DNA from: Pseudomonas cichorii
GTDB lineage: Bacteria > Pseudomonadota > Gammaproteobacteria > Pseudomonadales > Pseudomonadaceae
Direction of reading: 5' to 3'
Length of the DNA stretch: 64,000 bases
NCBI RefSeq assembly: GCF_003700275.1
Contig: NZ_RBRE01000041.1
Span: 1-64,000, forward strand
The translations under genes and the position numbers were made by a program. A model generated the notes under the pieces. That model was given only the letters and a program-made list of their open reading frames with translations, made no database searches and was not told the origin of the DNA. The first letter of the stretch is position 1, and the number at the start of each line of letters is the position of its first letter. Shown in pieces: positions 28,947-37,629 of the stretch.

Positions 28947-29447
28947 TCAGCAATCGGGCTTGTCAGCCGTATAACGCCGCGCCGGGTTGACCGCTGCATC
29001 GAACTCGCGCAACGCCTTGGCCCCGATCAGCAACGGATAGTTGAAATGGCTGCGATCCACCAGATTCACTTCGACGGTGCGCTTCTTGTTGCCCAGGCAC
29101 ATTTCAAGGTCGACGACCGGGCGTGTGGTCGGGTCGATGACTTCATCGTCGTCATCGCCTTCCGCTCGGCCCTTGATCTTGCTGATTCGCGAAACCTTGT
29201 GCTCATAGACCTTGTTGCCGGCATCCTTGGTCGCCAGACGGAAACGTACCCAGTCGTCGCCATCGCGCTGGAACAACTCAATGTCCCTGGCCGACAGCGA
29301 AGCGGTCAGCGCACCGGTGTCCATCTTGGCCTTGAAGGTCTCGCCGATCTCGGGGACCTTGATGTTTTCATAGCGACCATACAGCGTCGGTTCGGCGGCC
29401 ATGACAGGCAACGCCAGCAGGGACAATAGCGCCAGGATCGGTTTCAC
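28947..29447 (-). CDS. Exported RimB/zinc-protease family (retropepsin-like) protein
   Basis: 166 residues of the family annotated as ATP-dependent zinc protease or RimK/LysX-associated protein. Signal peptide MKPILALLSLLALPVMAA, then MDTGALTASLSA, an Asp-Thr-Gly triad typical of retropepsin-like aspartic proteases, and FNYPLLIGAKAL near the end. Unlike cytoplasmic RimB-type members it is exported. I place the start at GTG 29447, with GAGGA 9 bases upstream; a TTG at 29465 is less convincing. It is 59 bp from creB on the same strand, but no functional tie is known. Confidence 0.78.
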   Translation of the reverse strand: MKPILALLSLLALPVMAAEPTLYGRYENIKVPEIGETFKAKMDTGALTASLSARDIELFQRDGDDWVRFRLATKDAGNKVYEHKVSRISKIKGRAEGDDDDEVIDPTTRPVVDLEMCLGNKKRTVEVNLVDRSHFNYPLLIGAKALREFDAAVNPARRYTADKPDC

Positions 29448-29616
29448 GTGGCAGGTTCCTCGCAATGGGCAGCGTCTGATTGACGCCCGGTTTTAGACAG
29501 CGAACTTGCGGTTTGTTCGGGGCTAACCAGCATAATCGTCAGCGCGTGAAACATTTGTAAGCACCTGTGTAATTGGCGTAACAAATCGCTGTCTCTATCA
29601 TTGCCCTCTCGAAAAG

Positions 29617-30531
29617 ATGCCAGAGTCCCTTATGCGCCGAGTGCTTTGCGGCTGTTTCCTCACCCTGCTGCTGTTGGTCAATACCCTTGTGCTGATTGGC
29701 CCACTGCTGGTTTTTGCATTGCTGAAGCTGCTGTTCAAAGGCCGTATGCGCGATCACTGCTCGCGGGCGGTGATGTGGATTGCCGAAACCTGGGCCGAGA
29801 TCGACAAGCTCATCTTTGCCTCATTCACACCGACCCAGTGGGTGATTCGCGGCAATGAAGGCCTGCGCAGCGACACCTCCTATCTGGTGGTCTGCAACCA
29901 TCAGTCGTGGGTCGACATTCCGGCGCTGGTCCAGGCTTTCAACCGCCGCACACCGTTCTTCAAGTTCTTTCTGAAAAAGGAACTGATCTGGGTTCCGTTG
30001 CTGGGACTGGCCTGGTGGGCGCTGGATTATCCGTTCATGAAACGCTACACCCGGGCCTTTCTGGCGAAACACCCGGAGCTCAAGGGCAAGGACCTGGAAA
30101 TTACCAAGGCCGCCTGCGAGCTGTTCAAGCGCCAGCCGGTGACCATCGTCAATTACCTGGAAGGCACCCGTTTCACGCCAGCCAAGCATGCCGCGCAGGG
30201 TTCGCCGCATACCTACTTGCTCAAACCCAAGGCCGGCGGCGTGGCGTTTGTACTCGCGGCCATGGGCGAGCAACTGGATGCGATTCTGGATGTGACTGTG
30301 GTCTATCCGGGCTCTCGGATTCCGGGCTTCTGGGACATGTTGTGCGGACGGGTGCCCAAGGTGATCGTCGACATCAAAACCCGGGAACTTGACCCCGCCT
30401 TGTGGCAGGGCGACTACGAAAACGATCCGCTGTTTCGCGAGCACGTCCAGAACTGGGTCAACCAGCTCTGGATCGAAAAGGACGCTCGCATCAGCACCTT
30501 GCGTGCCGAATCAGCTACCGGCGCCCCATAG
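29617..30531 (+). CDS. PlsC-type acyltransferase (YihG-like)
   Basis: 304 residues. N-terminal membrane helix (LCGCFLTLLLLVNTLVLIGPLLV) followed by the acyltransferase core: catalytic NHQSWVD near residue 90, FFLKKELIWVPLLGLAWW, and the substrate motif NYLEGTRFTPAK. This is the 1-acylglycerol-3-phosphate acyltransferase superfamily, closest in pattern to YihG. Start at ATG 29617, but ATG 29632 is nearly as good and neither has a clear ribosome binding site. Its last 21 bases overlap the 3' end of the convergent DUF2780 gene. Confidence 0.85.
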   Translation: MPESLMRRVLCGCFLTLLLLVNTLVLIGPLLVFALLKLLFKGRMRDHCSRAVMWIAETWAEIDKLIFASFTPTQWVIRGNEGLRSDTSYLVVCNHQSWVDIPALVQAFNRRTPFFKFFLKKELIWVPLLGLAWWALDYPFMKRYTRAFLAKHPELKGKDLEITKAACELFKRQPVTIVNYLEGTRFTPAKHAAQGSPHTYLLKPKAGGVAFVLAAMGEQLDAILDVTVVYPGSRIPGFWDMLCGRVPKVIVDIKTRELDPALWQGDYENDPLFREHVQNWVNQLWIEKDARISTLRAESATGAP

Positions 30532-31074
30532 GCCGCTCAGGCTTTGCAATGCCGAGCCACTGGCGCCCTGCTGACCGAGGTATTGCAGGATCACCGGGAC
30601 AAACTGGCTGACCATGCTGCTGTCCATGCCCAGCGCCTTGAAGGCGTTGTTCACGTCGCCCATGTTCTGCACATTGCCGAGCGCGCTGCCGAGTGCCGAG
30701 CCGTTCGCTGATTTGTTTGCGCCCAGCAAGGCGCCAAGCCCGCCGTCGCCCAGCGTGTTCAACGCGGAAAGCCCGGACAATTGATCGAGGCCCGGGACGG
30801 ATTGGGTCAGTTGCGAGTAATCGGTACCGGTCAGTTTGTTCTTCGCCAGCCCCAGCAAGGCTCCCGTACCGCCCACGGCCTGTTCCGGGGTGACGTTCAG
30901 TTGTGTACCGAGAGTATTGAGCAAGCCGGCGGCTTCAGGTGCTGCCGTGGCTTTCTGGTTGCCGCCGGTGGCGTTGGAGACCGCATTGGCCGCGTCGTTC
31001 AGATTGAACGCAAAAACCGGGCTTGCCGCCAGGGCCATCAATGTTGCGAGTGCAATACCGCGTGCAGTGTTCAT
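30511..31074 (-). CDS. DUF2780 secreted protein
   Basis: 187 residues. Signal peptide MNTARGIALATLMALAASPVFA, then a Gly/Ala/Leu/Asn-rich sequence with helical segments, including LLNTLGTQLNVTPEQAVGGTGALLGLAKNKL, given here by its first and last parts only as a DUF2780 hallmark. Family function unknown. Start ATG 31074 with GAGG upstream; the frame also has a TTG at 31083. Converges on the acyltransferase gene with a 21-bp tail-to-tail overlap. Confidence 0.8.
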   Translation of the reverse strand: MNTARGIALATLMALAASPVFAFNLNDAANAVSNATGGNQKATAAPEAAGLLNTLGTQLNVTPEQAVGGTGALLGLAKNKLTGTDYSQLTQSVPGLDQLSGLSALNTLGDGGLGALLGANKSANGSALGSALGNVQNMGDVNNAFKALGMDSSMVSQFVPVILQYLGQQGASGSALQSLSGLWGAGS

Positions 31075-31190
31075 TACAGTCAACCTCTAACCGAAACCAT
31101 CCAAAAGTGGATGATAAAACAGACGGTTTGACTGAGTGATGAATACCTTGTTCCCGAGCGGGACGGCTGGATAGCGATTCTTTCCGACAG

Positions 31191-31241
31191 TGTAGGGGCG
31201 GATTTATCCGCGAAATCTGCTCGCGAATGAATCCGCTCCTA
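31191..31241. repeat. REP inverted pair
   Basis: TGTAGGGGCGGATTTATCCG then TCGCGAATGAATCCGCTCCT, just downstream of the fdhA stop, at the end of the sox operon. Confidence 0.8.
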
Positions 31242-31258
31242 ACAGGCGGCTGACGCTA

Positions 31259-32458
31259 TTACGCTGCGCTGAACAGCTTGTGTGGATCGATCACGAATTT
31301 CTTCGGTACGCCGGCATCGAACTCGCCGTAGCCTCGTGGCGCGTCATCGAGGCTGATGACCTCGACACCGACCACATCGGCGATCTTGATCCGGTCCCAC
31401 ATGATCGCCTGCATCAACTGGCGGTTATACTTCATCACCGGAGTCTGTCCGGTATGGAAGCTGTGGGACTTGGCCCAGCCCAGGCCGAAGCGGATGCTCA
31501 GGCTGCCCATTTTCGCGGCGGCATCGACAGCGCCCGGATCTTCGGTGACGTACAGGCCGGGAATCCCGATCTTGCCAGCGACCCGCACCACGCCCATCAA
31601 CGAGTTGAGAACCGTGGCCGGTGCCTCGGACTGCGCACCGGCATGCCCGTGGCCACGCGCCTCGAAGCCCACGGCATCGATGGCGCAATCCACTTCCGGC
31701 TCACCCAGCAAGGCAGCGATCTGTTCGTGAAGCGGTGTGTCCAGCGACAGGTCGGCAATCTCGAAGCCCTGGGCCTTGGCATGAACAAGTCGCTTGGGGT
31801 TCACGTCACCGACGATCACCACCGCTGCACCCAGCAAGCGTGCCGAAGCCGCTGCCGCCAGACCGACCGGGCCGGCACCGGCGACATACACGGTGCTGCC
31901 AGGGCCGACGCCCGCAGTCACCGCACCGTGATAACCGGTGGGCAGGATGTCGGAGAGGCAGGTCAGGTCGCGAATCTTCTCCATGGCCGCATCACGGTCA
32001 GGGAGTTTCAGCAGGTTGAAGTCGGCATAAGGCACCAGCACGTATTCAGCCTGGCCGCCGACCCAGTCACCCATGTCCACATAACCGTAGGCACCGCCGG
32101 CACGCGCCGGGTTGACTGTCAGGCAGACGCCGGTGTGCTGTTCCTTGCAACTGCGGCAACGGCCGCACGCCACGTTGAACGGCACCGAAACCAGATCTCC
32201 GACCTTGAGATGCTCCACATCGCGCCCGGCTTCAAGCACTTCGCCGGTGATTTCATGACCGAGCACCAGCCCGGTCTGCGCCGTGGTACGACCGCGAACC
32301 ATGTGCTGGTCCGAGCCGCAGATATTGGTGGAAACAACACGCAGAATGACTCCGTGTTCGATGCGCTTGCCTCGTGGATCCTGCATTTTCGGGAAAGGAA
32401 TTGTCTGCACCTCGACCTTGCCAGCGCCTAGATACACCACACCGCGATTATCAGACAT
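31259..32458 (-). CDS. fdhA: Glutathione-independent formaldehyde dehydrogenase
   Basis: 399-residue zinc-dependent medium-chain dehydrogenase that oxidises formaldehyde to formate with tightly bound NAD. Catalytic-zinc region NICGSDQHMVRGR, structural-zinc cysteines CGRCRSCKEQHTGVC and Rossmann motif GAGPVGLAAAASARLLGA. Last gene of glyA-soxBDAG-purU-fdhA, where it removes formaldehyde released by sarcosine and dimethylglycine demethylation. Start ATG 32458 with GAGGTG upstream. A palindromic repeat separates it from purU, so it may be partly uncoupled from the genes before it. Confidence 0.95.
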   Translation of the reverse strand: MSDNRGVVYLGAGKVEVQTIPFPKMQDPRGKRIEHGVILRVVSTNICGSDQHMVRGRTTAQTGLVLGHEITGEVLEAGRDVEHLKVGDLVSVPFNVACGRCRSCKEQHTGVCLTVNPARAGGAYGYVDMGDWVGGQAEYVLVPYADFNLLKLPDRDAAMEKIRDLTCLSDILPTGYHGAVTAGVGPGSTVYVAGAGPVGLAAAASARLLGAAVVIVGDVNPKRLVHAKAQGFEIADLSLDTPLHEQIAALLGEPEVDCAIDAVGFEARGHGHAGAQSEAPATVLNSLMGVVRVAGKIGIPGLYVTEDPGAVDAAAKMGSLSIRFGLGWAKSHSFHTGQTPVMKYNRQLMQAIMWDRIKIADVVGVEVISLDDAPRGYGEFDAGVPKKFVIDPHKLFSAA

Positions 32459-32510
32459 GCGTTCACCTCTACGTTTTGTTGTTGGATAGAAAGAGGGAGA
32501 GAAGCAACTG

Positions 32511-32587
32511 CAAGCTTCAAGCGGCAAGAAGACCTCGCCGGCCTCTAGCTTTTCGCTTGCAGCTTGTAACTTGCCGCTTGCAGCTTC
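32511..32587. repeat. Long palindromic repeat between purU and fdhA
   Basis: Arms CAAGCTTCAAGCGGCAAG and CTTGCCGCTTGCAGCTTC match at 16 of 18 positions and enclose about 41 bases; GCTTGCAGCTT occurs twice within the right half. It is a different family from the REP elements. The purU stop codon falls in its right arm. Confidence 0.75.
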
Positions 32588-33443
32588 AAAGCACTACCGT
32601 CCTGTTGGCATTCAGAAACACTCGCCGTTCAATGTGATAGCCGACCGCCCTTGCCAGGGTCAGCCCTTCGATATCCCGGCCCTTGGCAATCAGGTCCTCG
32701 GGGTAATGGCTGTGGTCTACCACTTCGACGCCCTGGGCAATGATCGGCCCTTCGTCCAGGTCGTTGTTGATGTAATGCGCCGTCGCGCCAACCAGTTTCA
32801 CGCCCTTGTTGTAGGCCTGATGGTAAGGCTTGGCACCCTTGAAGCCCGGCAGCAGCGAGTGGTGAATGTTGATCGCCTTGCCATCGAGCTTGCGACACAG
32901 ATCCGGTGACAGCACCTGCATGTAGCGGGCAAGGATCACCAGTTCGGCGCCTGAATCTTCTATGACCTGCCAGACCCTGGCCTCTTGAGAAGGCTTATCA
33001 TTCGGGTCGAGTGGGAAATGGTAGTACGGAATTCCGTGCCAGCCAGCCAATGGCTCAAGATCGGGGTGATTGGAGACCACCGCAACTACGTCCATGGACA
33101 GCTGATTGATGCGCTGGCGGTAGAGCAGATCGTTCAGGCAATGATCGGCCTTGGAGACCATGATCACTACTTTTGGACGGTAGTTCGGCGCCGTCAGCTC
33201 GAAGATCATTCCAAACGCTTCGCCCCGCTCAGTCAGCCCGGCGCGAAATGCAGCTTCGTCGAAACCGTCAGGCTGGCGAAATTCGACGCGAATGAAAAAA
33301 CGCCCGGATAGCCGATCATCGAACGAATGGTGCTCGGTGACATAGCAGCCCTGCTCGAACAGATAGCGGGTTACTGCGTCCACCGTGCCCAGCACACTGG
33401 GGCAGTCGGCAGTCAAAATCCATGTATCGGGGGCGCGACTCAT
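32586..33443 (-). CDS. purU: Formyltetrahydrofolate deformylase
   Basis: 285 residues. N-terminal ACT domain (TWILTADCPSVLGTVDAVTR) and a formyltransferase-like hydrolase domain with INIHHSLLPGFKGAKPYHQA and the catalytic Asp in NNDLDEGPII. Hydrolyses 10-formyl-THF to formate and THF, recycling folate loaded with one-carbon units by sarcosine oxidase. Start ATG 33443 (MSRAPDTW), AGGAG a little far upstream. Part of the sox operon. Confidence 0.95.
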   Translation of the reverse strand: MSRAPDTWILTADCPSVLGTVDAVTRYLFEQGCYVTEHHSFDDRLSGRFFIRVEFRQPDGFDEAAFRAGLTERGEAFGMIFELTAPNYRPKVVIMVSKADHCLNDLLYRQRINQLSMDVVAVVSNHPDLEPLAGWHGIPYYHFPLDPNDKPSQEARVWQVIEDSGAELVILARYMQVLSPDLCRKLDGKAINIHHSLLPGFKGAKPYHQAYNKGVKLVGATAHYINNDLDEGPIIAQGVEVVDHSHYPEDLIAKGRDIEGLTLARAVGYHIERRVFLNANRTVVL

Positions 33444-33467
33444 ATTAAAGGTGACTCCTGACAATGG

Positions 33468-33514
33468 TTCGCGGATAAACCCGCTCCTGCGGCAGGAGCG
33501 AATTCATTCGCGAG
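33468..33514. repeat. REP inverted pair between soxG and purU
   Basis: TTCGCGGATAAACCCGCTCC and GGAGCGAATTCATTCGCGAG back to back. Confidence 0.85.
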
Positions 33515-33522
33515 CGGGTTCA

Positions 33523-34155
33523 CTACGCCTGAATGCTCAATCCATATTCAGCACTGGCATCCTGTAGCCACAGCCACCAGTAATCGGAGAAGCTGCGACG
33601 GATCAGCAGTTCCCAGGTTTCCTCGCCGGTACGACGAATCACCAGTTGCGACTTGGCGAACACCGTGCCGACGGCCTTGCCCACCGGGAAGTTGTCCGGG
33701 TGCACGTCATAGCTGGTGGACTTCATCAGCACCTGACGCACGTTGGGGCCGGTCAGCTCCAGGATGGATTGGCCACCGCTGACATTGACGATGGCGATAT
33801 GCAGCCCCGCCAGTGCCTCGCGCAGCCGTTGCTCGGCGGCGAACTCTTCGCCGGTGGGCACGATCAGCAACCATTCATCCGGACCAAGCCATTGCAGCGA
33901 GCTTTCGCCACTGGTGACCAGCGCCAGTGCAGTTGGCAATTCCATACCCAGCGCCTTGTGCACGCCGGCTGCGAAACCCGGATCACGGGCATCGCCACGG
34001 ATGGTCAGGTGACCGAGCAGTTTCTTTTCCCGCAGGGTAACGCCAGGGTTGGCGCGGCCCTTGCCGACCAGACTGCCGAGGTCGGCGTGGAACAGCGGCG
34101 ATTCAGCCTTTACGCCCGCTTGCGGGCGTTGTTGGTATACGTTGACTGTGGTCAT
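33523..34155 (-). CDS. soxG: Sarcosine oxidase subunit gamma
   Basis: 210 residues; smallest-but-one subunit of the heterotetrameric sarcosine oxidase, related to the aminomethyltransferase (GcvT) fold. SLQWLGPDEWLLIVP and SILELTGPNVRQVLMK are characteristic. It completes the enzyme with SoxA, SoxB and SoxD. Start ATG 34155 with AGGTG upstream; a REP arm lies between it and soxA. Confidence 0.93.
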   Translation of the reverse strand: MTTVNVYQQRPQAGVKAESPLFHADLGSLVGKGRANPGVTLREKKLLGHLTIRGDARDPGFAAGVHKALGMELPTALALVTSGESSLQWLGPDEWLLIVPTGEEFAAEQRLREALAGLHIAIVNVSGGQSILELTGPNVRQVLMKSTSYDVHPDNFPVGKAVGTVFAKSQLVIRRTGEETWELLIRRSFSDYWWLWLQDASAEYGLSIQA

Positions 34156-34180
34156 GAGACACCTGTCATGAATTCGGTTT

Positions 34181-34213
34181 GTGGGGGTTCGCGAATAAAT
34201 TCGCTCCTGCACA
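34181..34213. repeat. REP arm between soxA and soxG
   Basis: Single arm GTTCGCGAATAAATTCGCTC, without an obvious partner. Confidence 0.7.
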
Positions 34214-34248
34214 GACGGCGTGATGCGTGTTGAGACCGCCCGTGCACA

Positions 34249-37200
34249 TCACTCCACGTTCTGCTGTTCACCCTTCGGATCGAAGAACACCGAGGAAACG
34301 ATTTCGGCTTCGATCACGCTGCCATCGGCCAGCGGCGCGAACACCCGCTCGCCCATGCGCTGCAAGCCGCCCTTGACCACACCCATCGCAAACGAATAAC
34401 CCAGAGAGTTGTGGGCATAGCTGGAAGTGACGTGGCCAACCATGCTCATCGGAATCGTCTGCTGGGTGTCGAACACCAGTTGCGCACCTTCCGGCAGCCA
34501 CTTGGTCGGATCCACCGGCTTGAGGCCCACCAGTTGCTTGCGTTGTTCGCGCACGCAGTCTTCGCGATTCATGCCGCGCCAGCCGATCCAGGAGAACGGT
34601 TTGGTCCGGCCTACGCACCAGCCCATGTTCAGGTCGTCGGGGGTCATCGAGCCGTCGGTGTCCTGACCGACGATGATGAAACCCTTCTCGGCCCGCAGCA
34701 CGTGCATGGTTTCGGTGCCATACGGCGTCAGGTTGTACTTCTTGCCTGCCTCGGCGATCTTCTCCAGAACACCCATGGCGTAGTCGGCCTGAATGTTGAC
34801 CTCGTAGGACAGCTCGCCGGTAAAGGAAATACGGAACACCCGGGCCGGCACGCCAGCCACCAGACCTTCCTTCCAGGTCATGAACGGGAAGGCTTCACGG
34901 CCCAGGTCGATATCCGTGACTTCGCTGAGCAACTTGCGGCTGTTGGGGCCGGACAGCGTCAGGGTCGCGTAATGGTCGGTCACGGAGGTGAAATACACCT
35001 TCAGGTCTGGCCATTCGGTCTGCTGGTAGATTTCCAGCCATTGCAGAACCCGTGCAGCGCCGCCTGTGGTGGTGGTCATGATGAAATGGTTGTCGGCGAC
35101 ACAGGCGGTAACCCCGTCGTCGAACACCATGCCGTCTTCCTTGCACATCAGGCCGTAACGCGCCTTGCCCACATCCAGCTTGGTCCAGGCGTTGCTGTAC
35201 ACACGGTTGAGGAATTCGCGGGCATCCGGGCCTTGAATGTCGATCTTGCCCAGGGTCGAAGCATCCAGCAGACCGACGCTGGCACGCACGGCCTTGCACT
35301 CACGGGCAACGGCGGCATGCATGTCTTCGCCGTTTTTCGGGAAATACCACGGACGCTTCCACTGGCCGACGTCTTCAAACTCGGCACCGTTTTTCAGGTG
35401 CCAGGCATGCAGTGCGGTAAAGCGTACCGGCTCGAAGATATGCCCGCAGTGCCGTCCGGCTACTGCACCGAAAGTCACCGGCGTGTAGTTCGGACGGAAC
35501 ATGGTGGTGCCCATCTCGGGAATCGAAACGTTCAGCGAACGGGCGGCGATAGCCAGGCCGTTGACGTTGCCCAGCTTGCCCTGATCGGTGCCGAAGCCCA
35601 GTGCGGTATAGCGTTTGACGTGCTCGACCGACTCGAAACCTTCGCGGGTCGCCAGTTCGATGGCGGCTGCGGTGACATCGTTCTGCAGATCCACGAACTG
35701 CTTCGGCGCACGGGCCGTGCCTTTTTCGTGAGGCACCTGAAACAGCGCCAGCGAAGGTTCTTCTGCACGGCTCAAGGCCTTGGGCATCACGCCTTCCACC
35801 GCCTTGAAACCGGCTTCATTGGCTGCGCGGGCACCGCCTTCAAAACCATCGGCCAGGGTATCGGCCAGGCTGTAGACACCATTCACGCCACCGACGCAAA
35901 CACGTTTCTGCGGGGCTTCACCCGGTACGAAACCCAGGATGTCTTCACGCCAGACCGGCTTGCCGCCCAGGTGTGAAGCCAGGTGTACGATCGGGCTGTA
36001 GCCACCGGAGCTGGCAACCAGATCGCACTCCAGCCATTCGCCCGGACTGGTAACGCTCAGGGTCTTGACGTCGATGGCGGCAACCCGCGCAGCCGTGACG
36101 CGCTTGCTGCCACGGGCTTCGATCACCGCGCTGGAAGTCAGAATACGAATACCCTTGGCCCGCGCCTCTTCAACCAGCGGTCCACGCGGGTTGTGGCGCG
36201 CATCGGCAATCGCCACCACTTGCAGGCTGGCATCGAGCCAATCCAGCGCAACGCGATAGGCGTGATCGTTGTTGGTGGACAGCACCAGCTTTCTGCCAGG
36301 CGCTACACCATAACGACGGACATAGGTGGAAACCGCACCGGCCAGCATGTTGCCCGGCACATCGTTGTTGCCGTAGACCAGTGGCCGCTCATGAGTACCG
36401 CTGGCCAGCACCACGCGCTTGGCACGTACCCGATGCATCCGCTGACGCACCATGCCAATCGGGGCACGATCCCCCAAGTGGTCGGTCAGGCGCTCATGAA
36501 TGGTCAGGAAGTTATGGTCGTGATAGCCGTTGACCGTAGCCCGTGGCAACAGGATCACGTTTTTCAGGCCCTTGAGCTCTGCAACAACGGTGGCGACCCA
36601 TTCGGCAGCCGGTTTGCCATCGAGGCTTTCACGGCTGTCGAGCAGACTGCCGCCGAACTCTTCCTGCTCATCGGCGAGAATCACCCGGGCGCCGCTGCGC
36701 GCAGAAGCCAGTGCAGCAGCCAGGCCGGCAGGACCGGCACCGACGATCAGCACGTCGCAGTGCTGGTTCATCGCGTCATAGGTGTCCGGATCATTCTCGG
36801 TCGGTGAACGGCCCAGGCCGGCCGCCTTGCGGATGTACTTCTCGTAAGTCATCCAGAACGACTGCGGATACATGAAAGTCTTGTAGTAGAAACCCGGCGG
36901 CATCAGCTTGCCGCCGACCTTGCCGAGAATCCCCATCACGTCGTTGTTCACGCTTGGCCAGCCGTTGGTGCTGGTTGCAACCAGCCCCGAATACAGCGCC
37001 TGCTGGGTGGCACGCACGTTGGGAATCTGGGTCGCTTCGGTGGCACCGATCTGCAACACCGCGTTCGGCTCTTCGGAACCTGCCGCGAAAATCCCGCGGG
37101 GACGGGAATACTTGAAGCTGCGACCGATGATATCGACGCCATTGGCCAGCAGTGCGGCAGCCAGCGTGTCGCCTTCATAGCCCTGATAAGTCTGGCCGTT

Positions 37201-37269
37201 GAAGGAGAAATTCAGCACCTTGCTACGGTCGATACGGCCACCATGGGGCAGTCGGTTGGTCTGGCTCAT
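34249..37269 (-). CDS. soxA: Sarcosine oxidase subunit alpha
   Basis: 1006 residues, the usual size. An N-terminal 2Fe-2S-like domain without cluster cysteines (NFSFNGQTYQGYEGDTLAAA) is followed by an NAD/FAD-binding domain (DVLIVGAGPAGLAAALAS) and a C-terminal GcvT-like folate domain (from about 600; FSWIGWRGMNREDC near the end). The enzyme oxidises sarcosine to glycine, forming 5,10-methylene-THF or formaldehyde and peroxide. ATG 37269 overlaps the soxD stop by 4 bases, giving translational coupling. Confidence 0.97.
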   Translation of the reverse strand: MSQTNRLPHGGRIDRSKVLNFSFNGQTYQGYEGDTLAAALLANGVDIIGRSFKYSRPRGIFAAGSEEPNAVLQIGATEATQIPNVRATQQALYSGLVATSTNGWPSVNNDVMGILGKVGGKLMPPGFYYKTFMYPQSFWMTYEKYIRKAAGLGRSPTENDPDTYDAMNQHCDVLIVGAGPAGLAAALASARSGARVILADEQEEFGGSLLDSRESLDGKPAAEWVATVVAELKGLKNVILLPRATVNGYHDHNFLTIHERLTDHLGDRAPIGMVRQRMHRVRAKRVVLASGTHERPLVYGNNDVPGNMLAGAVSTYVRRYGVAPGRKLVLSTNNDHAYRVALDWLDASLQVVAIADARHNPRGPLVEEARAKGIRILTSSAVIEARGSKRVTAARVAAIDVKTLSVTSPGEWLECDLVASSGGYSPIVHLASHLGGKPVWREDILGFVPGEAPQKRVCVGGVNGVYSLADTLADGFEGGARAANEAGFKAVEGVMPKALSRAEEPSLALFQVPHEKGTARAPKQFVDLQNDVTAAAIELATREGFESVEHVKRYTALGFGTDQGKLGNVNGLAIAARSLNVSIPEMGTTMFRPNYTPVTFGAVAGRHCGHIFEPVRFTALHAWHLKNGAEFEDVGQWKRPWYFPKNGEDMHAAVARECKAVRASVGLLDASTLGKIDIQGPDAREFLNRVYSNAWTKLDVGKARYGLMCKEDGMVFDDGVTACVADNHFIMTTTTGGAARVLQWLEIYQQTEWPDLKVYFTSVTDHYATLTLSGPNSRKLLSEVTDIDLGREAFPFMTWKEGLVAGVPARVFRISFTGELSYEVNIQADYAMGVLEKIAEAGKKYNLTPYGTETMHVLRAEKGFIIVGQDTDGSMTPDDLNMGWCVGRTKPFSWIGWRGMNREDCVREQRKQLVGLKPVDPTKWLPEGAQLVFDTQQTIPMSMVGHVTSSYAHNSLGYSFAMGVVKGGLQRMGERVFAPLADGSVIEAEIVSSVFFDPKGEQQNVE

Positions 37270-37562
37270 GCCTTGTCTCCCTTGGCCGTGAACTGTGGCC
37301 TGGCGCCAATCGGGTAGGTTTCGAGAATCTCGTAGGTCACGGTGTCGCGGGTGGCATTGAAGTACTGGCGGCAACCGGCAGCGTGAATCCACAGTTCGTG
37401 GTGCAGACCACGCGGATTGTCACGGAAGAACATGTAGTCGCCCCACTCTTCGTCGGTGCAGGCGTTAGGGTCCAGCGGACGCGGGATATGCGCCTGACCG
37501 GAGCCATGAAATTCCTCTTCGGAGCGCAGTTCGCCACAGTGAGGACAGAAGATATGCAACAT
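37266..37562 (-). CDS. soxD: Sarcosine oxidase subunit delta
   Basis: 98-residue zinc-binding subunit. Ligands visible at Cys6 and Cys9 (FCPHCGELR) and at His60/Cys64 (ELWIHAAGCRQYFN). Structural subunit of the tetramer. AAGGAG sits 6 bases before the ATG at 37562. Its stop overlaps soxA. Confidence 0.95.
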   Translation of the reverse strand: MLHIFCPHCGELRSEEEFHGSGQAHIPRPLDPNACTDEEWGDYMFFRDNPRGLHHELWIHAAGCRQYFNATRDTVTYEILETYPIGARPQFTAKGDKA

Positions 37563-37583
37563 AAAACTCTCCTTCAAAGCCTG

Positions 37584-37620
37584 GTGAGAACGCCGCCTTG
37601 TCTGGCGTACCGGTTCTCAC
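37584..37620 (-). promoter_or_regulatory. Intercistronic hairpin soxB-soxD
   Basis: In the 67-bp gap the transcript can fold GTGAGAAC against GTTCTCAC, with an inner CGCC/GGCG pair. No T-run follows directly on the minus strand, so it looks like an mRNA processing or stability element rather than a terminator. Confidence 0.55.
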
Positions 37621-37629
37621 AAGACTTTT

